64,000 bases of DNA, taken from positions 434,001 to 498,000 of the forward strand of contig NZ_LLWP01000005.1 of NCBI RefSeq assembly GCF_001412215.1. The letters are read 5' to 3'. The DNA comes from Pedobacter sp. Hv1 (GTDB lineage: Bacteria > Bacteroidota > Bacteroidia > Sphingobacteriales > Sphingobacteriaceae). Shown piece by piece: positions 53,388 through 61,979 of this stretch. Numbering within the stretch: the stretch's first letter is position 1; every line of letters begins with the position of its first letter. Below the pieces are notes generated by a model. That model saw nothing but the letters and a program-made list of their open reading frames with translations. It made no database searches and had not been told where the DNA came from. The position numbers and the translations under genes are program-made.

Positions 53388-55280
53388 TTACTTTTTCTTC
53401 AAATTAACCTCTAAAAACTGTTCTAAAGCCGAGTACATTTTCTGACGACCTTCTTCTCTATTCATAGAAAAAGCGGCATCTTCCTTTTCGTAATAGGTAA
53501 CAGGTGCGTTCCGTTTCTTTAGCTCTTTTACAAACTGTATCGCATCGCTGGTATTGATTCGAGGGTCTTTGATATTTTGTGTAATAAAGATAGGAATATT
53601 AACCTTATCTGCATGGAAAATTGGCGAAGCCTGACGCAAGTATTCAAAATCGACATCTGGATTTCCAAAGATCTCATAATACATCTGTAAACTCGATTTA
53701 TAAAATGGAGGTATGGATTTGATATAACTCAACAAATTGAGTACACCAGAGTTGGAAGCCGCACATTTGTATAATTTTGGATTTTTAATGGCACTGTTTA
53801 TGGCAATATACCCGCCCAAACCATTTCCATAAATGGCTATTTTTTGTGGGTTTGCTATTTTTTGGTCGATCAACCATTTTACACCGTCATCAACATCGTC
53901 TTGTATCTTAGCTCCCCATTGTTTAAATCCGGCAGCAAAAAAAGCCTTACCATAACCAGAAGAGCCTCTGTAATTGACCTGTAGCACACCATAACCTCTA
54001 TTGGCCAAAAACTGTACCTCGGCATTAAAGCCCCAGGTATTGCGTTGCCCTGGTCCATTATGCGGCATTACCACAATAGGTAAGTTATTGGCTTTGGTAT
54101 TTAGGGGTAGCGTAAGGTAACCATCAATCTTTATTCCATCTCTAGATGTATAACTGATTGGCTTCATTTCGCACATCTGATCTTCCTGAATGGCAGAATT
54201 GATGTCACTTAATTTCTTTAAATTTCCAGTATTGGCTACATAGAGGTAATAAGAACCCGGGTTGCGGTCTGTAAATGTGCGGATCACAAACACATTTTCG
54301 CTTTTGTCCTTGCTTATAATTCTAGATTCCGTATTTGGCAACAACTGGTCTATCTTTTGGTACAAAACCTTGGCCTCGTCATCTAGATAGTGTTTGTGTT
54401 TTTTCCAGGTTTCGTAAACCACATAGGCCATTTTACCTTTTTGTCTAGAATATTCTCCATCTACAACATTTAAGGTATCATTGGCAAAAAGTACGCTTTT
54501 CTCTTTTCCAGTAATACAATCCAATTCTACCAAAGCTTTTTTATCCCTGTTGATGTTGGATATGGCATAAACGATGTTGGGCTTGGTTTCTGAGAAAGCA
54601 ATTGGAAGTATAGTGGTTTTAAAGTCATTGGTCATGATGGGACTAAATTTCTGCCCTTCATTTTCTCTATACAACAAAGTTTGGCTTACCCCATCACTTG
54701 AAATGGCCATCCGTAGCATACCCTTAGCATCTGTTACCCAATCAATAATATTACCCGGATTTTGTGCCGCCATCTGCATTTCTCCATTTCTTACGTTTAA
54801 TCTGTAAACGTCTGAAACGGTAGAATCTCTTTTATTAGACGACACCAACAAAAAATTATCCTCCATCAGTTGATCATCCAAAACCCTGATCTTGTTCTTC
54901 TCGTTTTTGCTCAACTGTTGTTCATTCTTGCCTTCTTTATTGATGATAAACAGGTCAGACTGGAAACGTTCTCCTTCTTTTTCTTTGTAATAGATCAGTT
55001 CGTCGTTACTTACCCACGAGTAAAAACTGATATTTTTTTCATGGAGTTTGGTCAACTGTACTGTTTTACCAGTTTCAATGTTCTCTACAAAAAGGTTTTG
55101 TTTTTTATCCTGTAACTTTAAATAGGCCAAGCTCTTTCCATCTGGCGAAACGCGATAGGTAGCTTTATCCTGTGATTTGAAAAAGTCGTTAACGGGTAAT
55201 ACAGCAACCTTTCCTCCTTCTTTACATGCAAAGAGAAACAATAGCAATAGCAACCCTAAATATTTTTTTATAACCGTCAT
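53388..55280 (-). CDS. S9 prolyl-oligopeptidase-like lipoprotein without catalytic Ser and His
   Basis: 630 residues; lipobox LFLFACK with Cys19. The N-terminal half (about 35-370) is the beta-propeller typical of S9 peptidases (repeats with SPDGKSLAYLKLQD, WVSNDELIYYKE). The C-terminal alpha/beta-hydrolase domain keeps GYGVLQVNYRGSSGYGKAFFAAG and the following helices. But the nucleophile elbow, normally GxSxGG, reads GNGLGG at 485-490 so that Gly487 stands in for Ser (codon GGT at 53820-53822). The C-terminal GHGF reads DAAF at 601-604 so that Ala602 replaces His; an Asp remains at 572. It is thus very likely a non-enzymatic homologue. First gene of an operon with a histidine kinase and OmpR regulator. 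Confidence 0.85.
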   Translation of the reverse strand: MTVIKKYLGLLLLLFLFACKEGGKVAVLPVNDFFKSQDKATYRVSPDGKSLAYLKLQDKKQNLFVENIETGKTVQLTKLHEKNISFYSWVSNDELIYYKEKEGERFQSDLFIINKEGKNEQQLSKNEKNKIRVLDDQLMEDNFLLVSSNKRDSTVSDVYRLNVRNGEMQMAAQNPGNIIDWVTDAKGMLRMAISSDGVSQTLLYRENEGQKFSPIMTNDFKTTILPIAFSETKPNIVYAISNINRDKKALVELDCITGKEKSVLFANDTLNVVDGEYSRQKGKMAYVVYETWKKHKHYLDDEAKVLYQKIDQLLPNTESRIISKDKSENVFVIRTFTDRNPGSYYLYVANTGNLKKLSDINSAIQEDQMCEMKPISYTSRDGIKIDGYLTLPLNTKANNLPIVVMPHNGPGQRNTWGFNAEVQFLANRGYGVLQVNYRGSSGYGKAFFAAGFKQWGAKIQDDVDDGVKWLIDQKIANPQKIAIYGNGLGGYIAINSAIKNPKLYKCAASNSGVLNLLSYIKSIPPFYKSSLQMYYEIFGNPDVDFEYLRQASPIFHADKVNIPIFITQNIKDPRINTSDAIQFVKELKKRNAPVTYYEKEDAAFSMNREEGRQKMYSALEQFLEVNLKKK

Positions 55281-55292
55281 ATATCTATTCTA

Positions 55293-55300
55293 CAAAAATA
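55293..55300 (-). promoter_or_regulatory. Candidate -7 box of the S9-like/two-component operon (TATTTTTG)
   Basis: TATTTTTG on the minus strand lies 12 bases before the S9-like gene's ATG, a TAnnTTTG match. The nearest TTTG upstream is 15 bases away, shorter than usual for -33, so the call is tentative. The rest of 55301-55500 includes a small CAATGT/ACATTG hairpin near 55369. Confidence 0.4.
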
Positions 55301-55500
55301 CGGATCACCTTTTGGCAAAAACATTAATTATTAATATTGTTACTTACCGTAAACCTTATTCTAGGTCTCAATGTAGCAACATTGACATTATTCAAATCAT
55401 AATATCGGTAACATTTAGAATACGCGTTAACATTTTTCGTTATTTTAGCACTTAAGCTTTAATTGACTATTAATTTTAGCGCTATTAATTTATTCCACTA

Positions 55501-57309
55501 ATGAAGAAACTCATTCTTTTAATCTGTAGTATTTTCTCTTTCTCTTTTTTGCAGGCGCAAGAAGGGGTAGATGAGGCATTGGCTTATCAATATTACCAAC
55601 AGGCAGATTATGAAAAGGCTGCAGTGCTTTTAGAAAAATTATTTAACGCTACCAAAAATGATGGCTATTTCGACCTTTATTTTACTTCATTAATCAAAAT
55701 AAAAAAATACAAAGAAGCAGAAGCCATTCTCAAAAAATTAATTAAAGAATATCCAGATAAATCTCAATATGGTGTTGCGTTGGGTAGAGTTTATCAAGAA
55801 AATGGCCGAATTGAAGAAGCCAACAAAATATTTCAGGGGGCCATTAACGCTACACCAAAAGACGAAAACAAATTTAGACAACTAGCCAACGATTTTTATC
55901 GTTTTGAAGCTTACGATATGGCCATTGCTACTTTTATACAGGGCAGAAAAGTATTTGGCGACGAACAGCTCTTCGGTTTTGAGTTATTGAGCATCTATCG
56001 TTATAAAAAAGACAAGGTGATGTTGATCCAAGAATACATGAATGTATTGACCAACACCCCTCAATTATTGCCCCAAGCACAAAATGCACTGGCCTCTATT
56101 TTTGAAGACAATAAAGATTATCAATTGCTTCAAACAGCCTTATTTAAGAAAATACAAAAAGATCCACAGGCCGAGGTATTTACCGAAATGTTGATTTGGC
56201 AATACATTCAACAGCAAGAGTATGAGATAGCCTTAAGGCAATTGATTGCCCAAGACAAACGGACCAAGGGCGACGGAACTTTTCTTTTCAATACAGCCAA
56301 TACTTTTTTGGCCAACAAGGCTTACCCAACTGCAATTAAAGCTTATGAGTACATTTTAACAAAAGGAACTGAAAGCGAGATCTACGTGAGGGCTAAAGTT
56401 GCATTGATCAATGCCAAATATGAGTTGGTAGTAGCTGGTAAATTTGACAACCAGGCTATCGCTGCCCTAGCTAATGAATATCAAGAAATTTTAACCCAAT
56501 ATGGCAAAAATATCGAGACCTTATTTGCCTTAAAAAAACTAGCCTATCTACAAGCTTATTATCTGAACGATTTAAAAAAAGCAGAAGAAACCTTAGAAAG
56601 TGGATTAAAAATTATGAATGTTCCATCTGCAGAAATTGGGCAGCTAAAAATTGATCTTGGCGATATTTATGTATTGTCTAAACAACCTTGGGAGGCCATT
56701 TTAGTATACGAACAAGTAGCCAAACAATTTGAAAACCAAGTTATCGGAAACGAAGCACGTTACCGAGCTGCAAAACTCAATTTTTATGTGGGCGATTTCA
56801 AATATGCAAAATCTCAGGCAGATGTTTTAAAGGCATCAACTTCTGCATTAATTGCCAACGATGCCCTAAATCTCAGTCTCCTGATATCGGACAACCTACA
56901 GAGCAAAAATGACAGCCTAGCTTTAGTGATGTATGCTGATGCGGATATGTTTCAGTTTATGAACAAAACGGATAAAGCTTTGGCAAAACTGGACAGTATT
57001 GACACCATGTTCCCTAAAAATAGCCTAACTGACGATATTTTAATGGCTAAAGCCAATATCTACATCAAAACAAACGACCTAGCAAATGCAGTTACCATGC
57101 TTAAAACATTAATTACCGACCATAATACCAGCATTTGGAGAGATGATGCACTTTTTACATTGGCAGATATTTTAGAGAAAAAGCTGAACAATCCAGAAGA
57201 GGCTAAAAAACTATACCAACAGTTGATGAATGATTATCCGGGCAGTATGTTTAATGCAGAGGCTAGGAAACGATTTAGGAATATGCGTGGTGATAATTTA
57301 GGCACATAA
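55501..57309 (+). CDS. Secreted TPR-repeat protein
   Basis: 602 residues with a signal peptide (MKKLILLICSIFSFSFLQA). The mature protein is a chain of tetratricopeptide-like helix pairs: QYYQQADYEKAAVLLEKLF, KYKEAEAILKKLIKEYPD, VALGRVYQENGRIEEANKIFQGAI, and, later, LAKLDSIDTMFPKN and EEAKKLYQQLMNDYPGS. A scaffold or binding role in the envelope is likely; no enzyme domain is seen. The DUF4286 gene lies 16 bases downstream. Family members next to DUF4286 occur across Bacteroidota. Confidence 0.85.
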   Translation: MKKLILLICSIFSFSFLQAQEGVDEALAYQYYQQADYEKAAVLLEKLFNATKNDGYFDLYFTSLIKIKKYKEAEAILKKLIKEYPDKSQYGVALGRVYQENGRIEEANKIFQGAINATPKDENKFRQLANDFYRFEAYDMAIATFIQGRKVFGDEQLFGFELLSIYRYKKDKVMLIQEYMNVLTNTPQLLPQAQNALASIFEDNKDYQLLQTALFKKIQKDPQAEVFTEMLIWQYIQQQEYEIALRQLIAQDKRTKGDGTFLFNTANTFLANKAYPTAIKAYEYILTKGTESEIYVRAKVALINAKYELVVAGKFDNQAIAALANEYQEILTQYGKNIETLFALKKLAYLQAYYLNDLKKAEETLESGLKIMNVPSAEIGQLKIDLGDIYVLSKQPWEAILVYEQVAKQFENQVIGNEARYRAAKLNFYVGDFKYAKSQADVLKASTSALIANDALNLSLLISDNLQSKNDSLALVMYADADMFQFMNKTDKALAKLDSIDTMFPKNSLTDDILMAKANIYIKTNDLANAVTMLKTLITDHNTSIWRDDALFTLADILEKKLNNPEEAKKLYQQLMNDYPGSMFNAEARKRFRNMRGDNLGT

Positions 57310-57312
57310 TCC

Positions 57313-57320
57313 TATCTTTG
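57313..57320 (+). promoter_or_regulatory. Candidate -7 box of the DUF4286 gene (TATCTTTG)
   Basis: TATCTTTG sits between the TPR stop and the DUF4286 ATG, which follows after four bases, as at hemW and rnhB. It would give the short downstream pair its own near-leaderless transcript. No -33 element is obvious. Confidence 0.35.
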
Positions 57321-57324
57321 TAAC

Positions 57325-57627
57325 ATGTTATTATACAATGTAACCGTAATTATTGAAGATGCAGCTAAAGAGGAGTGGTTGCAATGGATGCAAGACATTC
57401 ATATTCCAGCAGTAATGGCAACTGGAAAATTCGTCTCTAACAGATTATTGAAAGTTTTAGATTCTCCAAATGAAGGCACTACCTTCTGTGTACAATATAT
57501 TGCTGAAAATTTAGCAGAATATGAAGATTACCAACAAAACTATGCGCCAACATTGCAAGTAGAAATGCAGGTAAAATTTGAAAACAAATTTGTGGCTTTC
57601 AGAACATTAATGGAATTTATAGCTTAA
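57325..57627 (+). CDS. DUF4286 protein
   Basis: 100 residues, soluble, with the small alpha/beta fold of dimeric ferredoxin-like barrel proteins: MLLYNVTVIIEDAAKEEWLQWMQDIHIPAVMATGKF, then QYIAENLAEYEDYQQNYAPTLQ. This matches the DUF4286 family. Function unknown. Its stop codon overlaps the start of rfbC (TAATG at 57625-57629), implying translational coupling, an unusual pair since homologues are more often next to a TPR gene and ksgA. Confidence 0.85.
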   Translation: MLLYNVTVIIEDAAKEEWLQWMQDIHIPAVMATGKFVSNRLLKVLDSPNEGTTFCVQYIAENLAEYEDYQQNYAPTLQVEMQVKFENKFVAFRTLMEFIA

Positions 57628-58181
57628 TGAATATCATAGAAACTCCCATCAAAGACCTTTTTGTAATCGAGCCTAAAATCTGGAAAGATACAAGAGGCTA
57701 TTTTTACGAAAGCTACAGTGCCAAACAATTAGCTGAGGCAGACATCAATGCCATTTTTATTCAAGACAATCAATCATTTTCTCAAAAAGGTACTTTACGA
57801 GGCCTACATGCTCAGGCACCACCTTTTGCACAAGGAAAGTTGGTACGTGTAATTAAAGGTGCAGTGCTGGATGTTGCTGTTGATATTAGAAAAAACTCGC
57901 CTACGTATGGTCAGCATTTCAGTATTGAGCTAAGTGGCGAAAACCATAAACAGCTTTGGGTACCTCCCGGTTTTTTACATGGCTTTTTAACTTTAGAAAA
58001 TGACACCATCTTCACTTATAAAGTAACCAATTACTACGATAAAGATTCTGAAATTGGTATCATGTGGAATGATCCGACTCTCAATATCAATTGGAGTGCA
58101 CAACTCGAAGAATCTGCATTTCTGTTATCTGATAAGGACTTGATTCTTAAAGATTTTAAATCTTTGCAGAGCCCATTTTAA
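57627..58181 (+). CDS. rfbC: dTDP-4-dehydrorhamnose 3,5-epimerase
   Basis: Third step of dTDP-L-rhamnose synthesis: epimerisation at C3 and C5. 184 residues of a jelly-roll cupin. Family landmarks are KDTRGYFYESYS, TLRGLHAQAPPFAQGKLVRVIKGAVLDVAVDIRKNSPTYG (with the catalytic His in GLH), KQLWVPPGFLHGFLTLEN, and the Tyr in FTYKVTNYYDKDSEIGIMWND. No rfbA, B or D is adjacent, so the rest of the pathway is elsewhere. Start coupled to DUF4286. Confidence 0.95.
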   Translation: MNIIETPIKDLFVIEPKIWKDTRGYFYESYSAKQLAEADINAIFIQDNQSFSQKGTLRGLHAQAPPFAQGKLVRVIKGAVLDVAVDIRKNSPTYGQHFSIELSGENHKQLWVPPGFLHGFLTLENDTIFTYKVTNYYDKDSEIGIMWNDPTLNINWSAQLEESAFLLSDKDLILKDFKSLQSPF

Positions 58182-58183
58182 TC

Positions 58184-58219
58184 TTAATAGTGGTTCGTGA
58201 TGGCACGAACCACTATTAA
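58184..58219. terminator. Terminator hairpin between rfbC and the OmpA-like gene
   Basis: TTAATAGTGGTTCGTG pairs perfectly (16 bp) with CACGAACCACTATTAA around ATGG. It begins three bases after the rfbC stop and ends before the convergent OmpA-like gene. T runs are short, but symmetrical position argues for a shared terminator. Confidence 0.7.
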
Positions 58220-58225
58220 ATAAGA

Positions 58226-59068
58226 TTATTGTTTAATCAAATCGTATAGCTCATCCAATTTTGGAGAAAGTACGATTTCAATTCTACGGTTTTTGCTACG
58301 GCTTTCGGCTGTTGTATTTGGACCCAAAGGCTGGAATTCTCCCTTTCCTGTTGCAGTCATTCTTACACTTTCTACCTTTTGCTCTTCGGTTAAGAAACGC
58401 ACAACCGAGGTTGATCGAAGTACACTTAAATCCCAGTTGTCTTTAATTTGGCCAAGGTTGGTAATTTTCTGCGAATCGGTATGTCCTTCTACGGCGATGT
58501 TAATTTCTGGTTGTTGTTTCAATACAGCAGCCAATTGGGTTAAGGCTTGTTTACCTTTCTCGTCTATGATGATACTTCCAGAAGGGAATAACAATTTATC
58601 TGTTAGTGAAACATAAACTTTTCCGTTCTTAATTTCTACAGTTAATCCATTTTTGGTGAAACCTAACAATGCTTCTTGTAGTTTGGCTTTCAACTGGTTT
58701 GTTGCCTCATCACGTTTGCGTAAAATCTCTTCTACTTCTTTTAAACGTTGCTCACGTTTCTTTAAATCGCCAGAAAGCTTATTGATCTCAGAAGAGCTAT
58801 TACTTCTTAATTTGGTATAATTGGCATCCATTTCATTGAACTGGCCTCTTAATTCGGCTATTTGTCCATTCAATGCTGCCGTATCTTTTTTAAGGCGGTT
58901 GATCCGTTGTTCTAAACTTTCATTCTTAGATTGGGCGTCGCTCCAACCCACATTTAATGAATCTTGTTTGGCCAAAAGGGCTTTATACTTTTTTGGAGAT
59001 AAGATTACACATGAACTTACAGTAGAAATACATAGTACAACCAGTAGAAATAGGCTTAGTCTTTTCAT
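58226..59068 (-). CDS. OmpA-family lipoprotein
   Basis: 280 residues. Lipobox at VSSC (Cys20). A long coiled coil (about 35-135) with heptad-spaced Leu, NESLEQRINRLKKDTAALNGQIAELRGQFNEMD and LKKREQRLKEVEEILRKRDEATNQLKAKLQE, precedes the OmpA C-terminal domain that binds peptidoglycan: INIAVEGHTDSQKI, LSVLRSTSVVRFLTEEQKV, and RSKNRRIEIVL. It tethers the outer membrane to the wall in the Pal/OmpA manner. Monocistronic. Confidence 0.92.
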   Translation of the reverse strand: MKRLSLFLLVVLCISTVSSCVILSPKKYKALLAKQDSLNVGWSDAQSKNESLEQRINRLKKDTAALNGQIAELRGQFNEMDANYTKLRSNSSSEINKLSGDLKKREQRLKEVEEILRKRDEATNQLKAKLQEALLGFTKNGLTVEIKNGKVYVSLTDKLLFPSGSIIIDEKGKQALTQLAAVLKQQPEINIAVEGHTDSQKITNLGQIKDNWDLSVLRSTSVVRFLTEEQKVESVRMTATGKGEFQPLGPNTTAESRSKNRRIEIVLSPKLDELYDLIKQ

Positions 59069-59145
59069 TAGTAGAATTTATTCGTTTAATTTATTTTCAA
59101 TTATCAAGAGCTCGTTAAAACACTATAACGGTAAAAAAGCTATTC

Positions 59146-59808
59146 CTATATGGTTGTCGCTTTTCTCAAAAATAACACAAATGGTTGTATTGTTGTAAAA
59201 GCAGTTATCAACTTATCCACTATGGTAGGTTTTAAAAACTCAGAATCGGCTATCTTATAAATAGATATGAAACTTTTTAACTTCAATAGCTCAATCTGCG
59301 GATGATCAATTTCATAGCCTTTTGGGGCTTTTTTTAAGGTGTCTTCTTTGCTTAATTTGTAAATATCTTTAAATGCTTTGGCACTGATGATCTCTACAAA
59401 CTCAGCCGTATTGTAATCTATTTCTTCTCTGATCATTTTAAGCACTGCTGCTTCAGGCTGCCAAAACCCTACACCAAAAAAACAGTTACCCGGTTGCAGA
59501 TGCAGGTAATAACTTGGGGTATTTGGCCCATAACCTTTCACATCGAATGCAATGCCATAGTTATTTTTATAGGGGTCTTTATTTTTGCTAAAACGCACAT
59601 CTCGATAAATGCGCATCAATGCTTTTTTTGGCTCTGTATCTGCTGGGTATTGTGGATCTATGGCCGATAATTCTTTGATTAATAAAGCTATAAATGGAAA
59701 TAAATCTGCCTTGGCCTCCTCATATAAATGTTTGTTTTCGGCAAACCACTCACGGTTATTATTTTCGGCAATGTTTTTAAGAAAATCGAAAGTTTTTTTG
59801 TTTAACAT
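59146..59808 (-). CDS. DUF2461 family protein
   Basis: 220 residues, soluble. Matches DUF2461 (TIGR02453): NREWFAENKHLYEEAKADLFPFI near the N-terminus, MRIYRDVRFSKNKDPYKNN in the centre, and YYLHLQPGNCFFGVGFWQPEAAVLKMIR, in which the Arg, Lys and Trp residues are typical. Function unknown. A heptad array separates it from the DUF983 gene upstream. Confidence 0.85.
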   Translation of the reverse strand: MLNKKTFDFLKNIAENNNREWFAENKHLYEEAKADLFPFIALLIKELSAIDPQYPADTEPKKALMRIYRDVRFSKNKDPYKNNYGIAFDVKGYGPNTPSYYLHLQPGNCFFGVGFWQPEAAVLKMIREEIDYNTAEFVEIISAKAFKDIYKLSKEDTLKKAPKGYEIDHPQIELLKLKSFISIYKIADSEFLKPTIVDKLITAFTTIQPFVLFLRKATTI

Positions 59809-59813
59809 TTTAG

Positions 59814-59902
59814 GTAACTGTTTAAGTGTTCAATGGTTCATTAGTTCAGTTGTCATTGGTTCATTGGTCATTGGTAACTGTCAACTGAGAACTTCAAACT
59901 GC
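59814..59902. repeat. Heptad array between DUF983 and DUF2461 genes
   Basis: Units such as GTTCAAT, GGTTCAT, TAGTTCA, GTTGTCA, TTGGTTC, ATTGGTC and ATTGGTA are followed by ACTGTCA, ACTGAGA, ACTTCAA and ACTGCGC, of complementary sense, in the gap between DUF983's stop (59904) and DUF2461's start (59808). Same head-to-head plan as the arrays in the atp operon. Confidence 0.65.
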
Positions 59903-59903
59903 G

Positions 59904-60302
59904 CTACTCCTGATCATACTCAGCTTTGTACTTTATCTTGGGCGATAGCCAATGCAATAAAATTACACGTGAATATCGGTAATTTAAAGGTGATAATAAA
60001 AGTGAACCTAAAAAAATGACACCCACATACCATCCTAGCGAATCGAAATCTAATCTCCCTCCAGATAGGTAATAAGTTGCAAAACCCATACTGATCATTT
60101 CTACCATATTCATGGCATAACTTACATACATGGCTGCATAAAAATAGCCCGGTTCTATTTCAAACCTTTGTTTGCAATGCGCACAATTAGTATTGGTACG
60201 TTGAATATTGAAACCGTAGCTGCTGCCTGTAAAAATATCTCCTCTTCTACATTGAGGGCACTTGCCTTTAACAATGGCATACCATTTAGGTGTTTTCTTC
60301 AT
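59904..60302 (-). CDS. DUF983 protein (zinc-ribbon membrane protein)
   Basis: 132 residues. An N-terminal zinc ribbon (CPQCRRGDIF...NCAHCKQRFEIEPGYFYAAMYVSYAMN, two CxxC pairs at about 15-18 and 40-43) is followed by two helices (about 59-78 and 91-109). This is the DUF983 layout, common in Bacteroidota and Alphaproteobacteria beside cytochrome oxidase genes. Its role is unknown. In this window the caa3 oxidase cluster starts about 1 kb to the right. Confidence 0.85.
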   Translation of the reverse strand: MKKTPKWYAIVKGKCPQCRRGDIFTGSSYGFNIQRTNTNCAHCKQRFEIEPGYFYAAMYVSYAMNMVEMISMGFATYYLSGGRLDFDSLGWYVGVIFLGSLLLSPLNYRYSRVILLHWLSPKIKYKAEYDQE

Positions 60303-60340
60303 AGCGAATACCTAACAGCAATAGTTTGGATGGAGAACAG

Positions 60341-60592
60341 TTATTGATTAACAGATGGAGATGAGATCCTTTTGCGATAGTTTCTATACCATAACACGCC
60401 AACTCCTGTCATTAAAAGATATGGAATGGCCAAGAGATATAGAATACCAGTATTGAGGCCTTTTCCTTGTGTATTGCCATTTTTTGTGCCTTGTTCTGCA
60501 CTAATGGTACACATAGAGCATTGCGCCTTAGCTGCTGGGCTAAATGAGAAGCTCAACACAATGATAAAAAGAAAAACAATTGCCTTTTTCAT
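60341..60592 (-). CDS. Small secreted/membrane protein with CSMC motif
   Basis: 83 residues. A signal-like N-terminus (MKKAIVFLFIIVLSFSFSPAAKA) precedes QCSMCTISAEQGTKNGNTQGKGLNTGILYLLAIPYLLMTGVGVLWYRNYRKR, that is, a CxxC pair facing the periplasm and one helix. I recall similar short CSMC proteins beside the Bacteroidota cytochrome oxidase genes. The CxxC may bind a metal or take part in thiol chemistry; that is inference. It lies 38 bases from the DUF983 gene on the same strand. Confidence 0.7.
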   Translation of the reverse strand: MKKAIVFLFIIVLSFSFSPAAKAQCSMCTISAEQGTKNGNTQGKGLNTGILYLLAIPYLLMTGVGVLWYRNYRKRISSPSVNQ

Positions 60593-60779
60593 GAGCTACA
60601 AATATATCTATTAAATAAAGGTTTTAATTAAAAATTGTGTCATAAAACACCACAATTTTTATAACACAATTTTTAAAAGTGTTTCTAAAATTAAGGAGCC
60701 TAAAAAATTACCATCGGCTAACAATCAATTTGCCGTTACAAACGTTATTAAAAAAGAATAACCATTTAAATTAATACGT

Positions 60780-61091
60780 ATGAAATGTCCCAATTGTAAT
60801 GAAACTTTATTGATTACCGAGCGCCATCAAGTAGAAATAGACTATTGTCCGAGTTGTAGAGGGGTATGGCTAGACAAAGGCGAGCTGGATAAATTATTGG
60901 CCTTTGCAGCCGAACAAAACAGCAGACCTGAACCGCGTTATGAAGATCGTAAGGAAAATTATAGTTATGAGCAGCAGAACAATCATCATCATGACAGTTA
61001 TAAAAATCAGAAATATGATCAGCGCCACTCCTCTTCTCAACATCCAAGAAAAAAGAAATCTTTTCTTTCAGATTTTTTCGATTTCGATTAA
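60780..61091 (+). CDS. TFIIB-type zinc-ribbon protein
   Basis: 103 residues. Cys pairs CPNC (3-6) and CPSC (22-25) in MKCPNCNETLL...VEIDYCPSCRGVWLDKGELDKLL, the zf-TFIIB pattern, followed by a very polar tail rich in His, Lys and Gln (HHHHDSYKNQKYDQRHSSSQHP) ending SDFFDFD. Function unknown; these proteins are often single ribbons in bacteria. A perfect 16-bp hairpin follows. The His-rich tail could bind metal. Confidence 0.8.
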   Translation: MKCPNCNETLLITERHQVEIDYCPSCRGVWLDKGELDKLLAFAAEQNSRPEPRYEDRKENYSYEQQNNHHHDSYKNQKYDQRHSSSQHPRKKKSFLSDFFDFD

Positions 61092-61122
61092 GCGCTATTA
61101 AAGCATTTGCTTATTAAAAGAT

Positions 61123-61159
61123 AGCGGGATTGATGTATCAGTAATACATCAATCCCGCT
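61123..61159. terminator. Strong hairpin after the zinc-ribbon gene
   Basis: AGCGGGATTGATGTAT pairs perfectly over 16 bp with ATACATCAATCCCGCT around a five-base loop. It lies between the zinc-ribbon gene (ends 61091) and the convergent DUF420 gene (ends 61225). T runs are short. Confidence 0.6.
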
Positions 61160-61224
61160 GTGCTGTTTAGACTTAAATTAGCTCCAGTTTAATTTAATAG
61201 CTCGAAAGCTATCAATTAGCATAC

Positions 61225-61767
61225 TTAAGCAAAATTATAATAAGGAGAAATCATCAGGTATACGATTACGCCAGTTACCGCTACATATAACCACATCGGA
61301 AATGTGATTTTTGCAATCTTTTTATGTTTATCAAAACGTTGTGCCAAAGCTCTAACGTAGGTTACCAAAACAAAAGGGATGATAATTACTGATAAACAAA
61401 TATGGGTGATCAGGATAAAATAATAAATGTATTTGATCGCTCCTTCACCACCAAACTTGGTAGAATCAGAAGTCATGTGGTAGGCTACGTACATGGCTAA
61501 GAAGAGCACAGAAAGAAATATGGCGAACTTCATTAGGTTCTCATGCAGTTTTCTCTTACCATTTTTAATGGCCAATACTGCAACAACCAAAACTACAGCA
61601 GTAATTCCATTTATAGTTGCATAAATTGGTGGCAAAAAGGATAAAGGTTTTACATCATAACCTAACTTTCTCAAATTCACCCCAAATAATAAGGCTACCA
61701 CTAAAGGTATCGCTACAGATAGTACTACAATCCACTTGTTATATTTTTTTTCAACTGAGTTCTCCAT
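61225..61767 (-). CDS. DUF420 membrane protein of the oxidase cluster
   Basis: 180 residues with five hydrophobic helices (about 13-31, 45-64, 76-96, 113-137, 153-174). DUF420 members (YozB/CtaM) are needed for maturation of caa3-type oxidase in Bacillus. The sequence GAIKYIYYFILITHICLSVIIIPFVLVTYVRAL contains the conserved His of the family. It follows the SCO-like gene on the same strand; the 240-bp gap between them carries two direct repeats and a heptad array. Confidence 0.85.
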   Translation of the reverse strand: MENSVEKKYNKWIVVLSVAIPLVVALLFGVNLRKLGYDVKPLSFLPPIYATINGITAVVLVVAVLAIKNGKRKLHENLMKFAIFLSVLFLAMYVAYHMTSDSTKFGGEGAIKYIYYFILITHICLSVIIIPFVLVTYVRALAQRFDKHKKIAKITFPMWLYVAVTGVIVYLMISPYYNFA

Positions 61768-61801
61768 ATCGTATATTTTTAAAATTCGTTGTTTTGTAAT
61801 C

Positions 61802-61838
61802 TTGATCTTGTTGGCGAGGACACCAACAGTAGCTATTG
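61802..61838. repeat. 37-bp direct repeat, copy 1
   Basis: TTGATCTTGTTGGCGAGGAC followed by the palindromic CACCAACAG core; 34 of 37 bases match copy 2 at 61883. GTTGG and CCAAC flank a short loop, so each copy can also form a small hairpin. Confidence 0.7.
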
Positions 61839-61882
61839 TATAGCTTAAAATTCTTTAGCTTCTATTTAGTTTTGATAGATTC

Positions 61883-61919
61883 TTGATCTCGTTGGCAAGG
61901 ACACCAACAGTAACTATTG
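61883..61919. repeat. 37-bp direct repeat, copy 2
   Basis: Second copy, 81 bases after the first, with three substitutions. Both lie in the gap between the DUF420 and SCO-like genes. Confidence 0.7.
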
Positions 61920-61979
61920 GTTCTCCGTATGGTTGATCTTAAAAATAGCTAACTTAATCACCCCAATTTATTTTGACTA

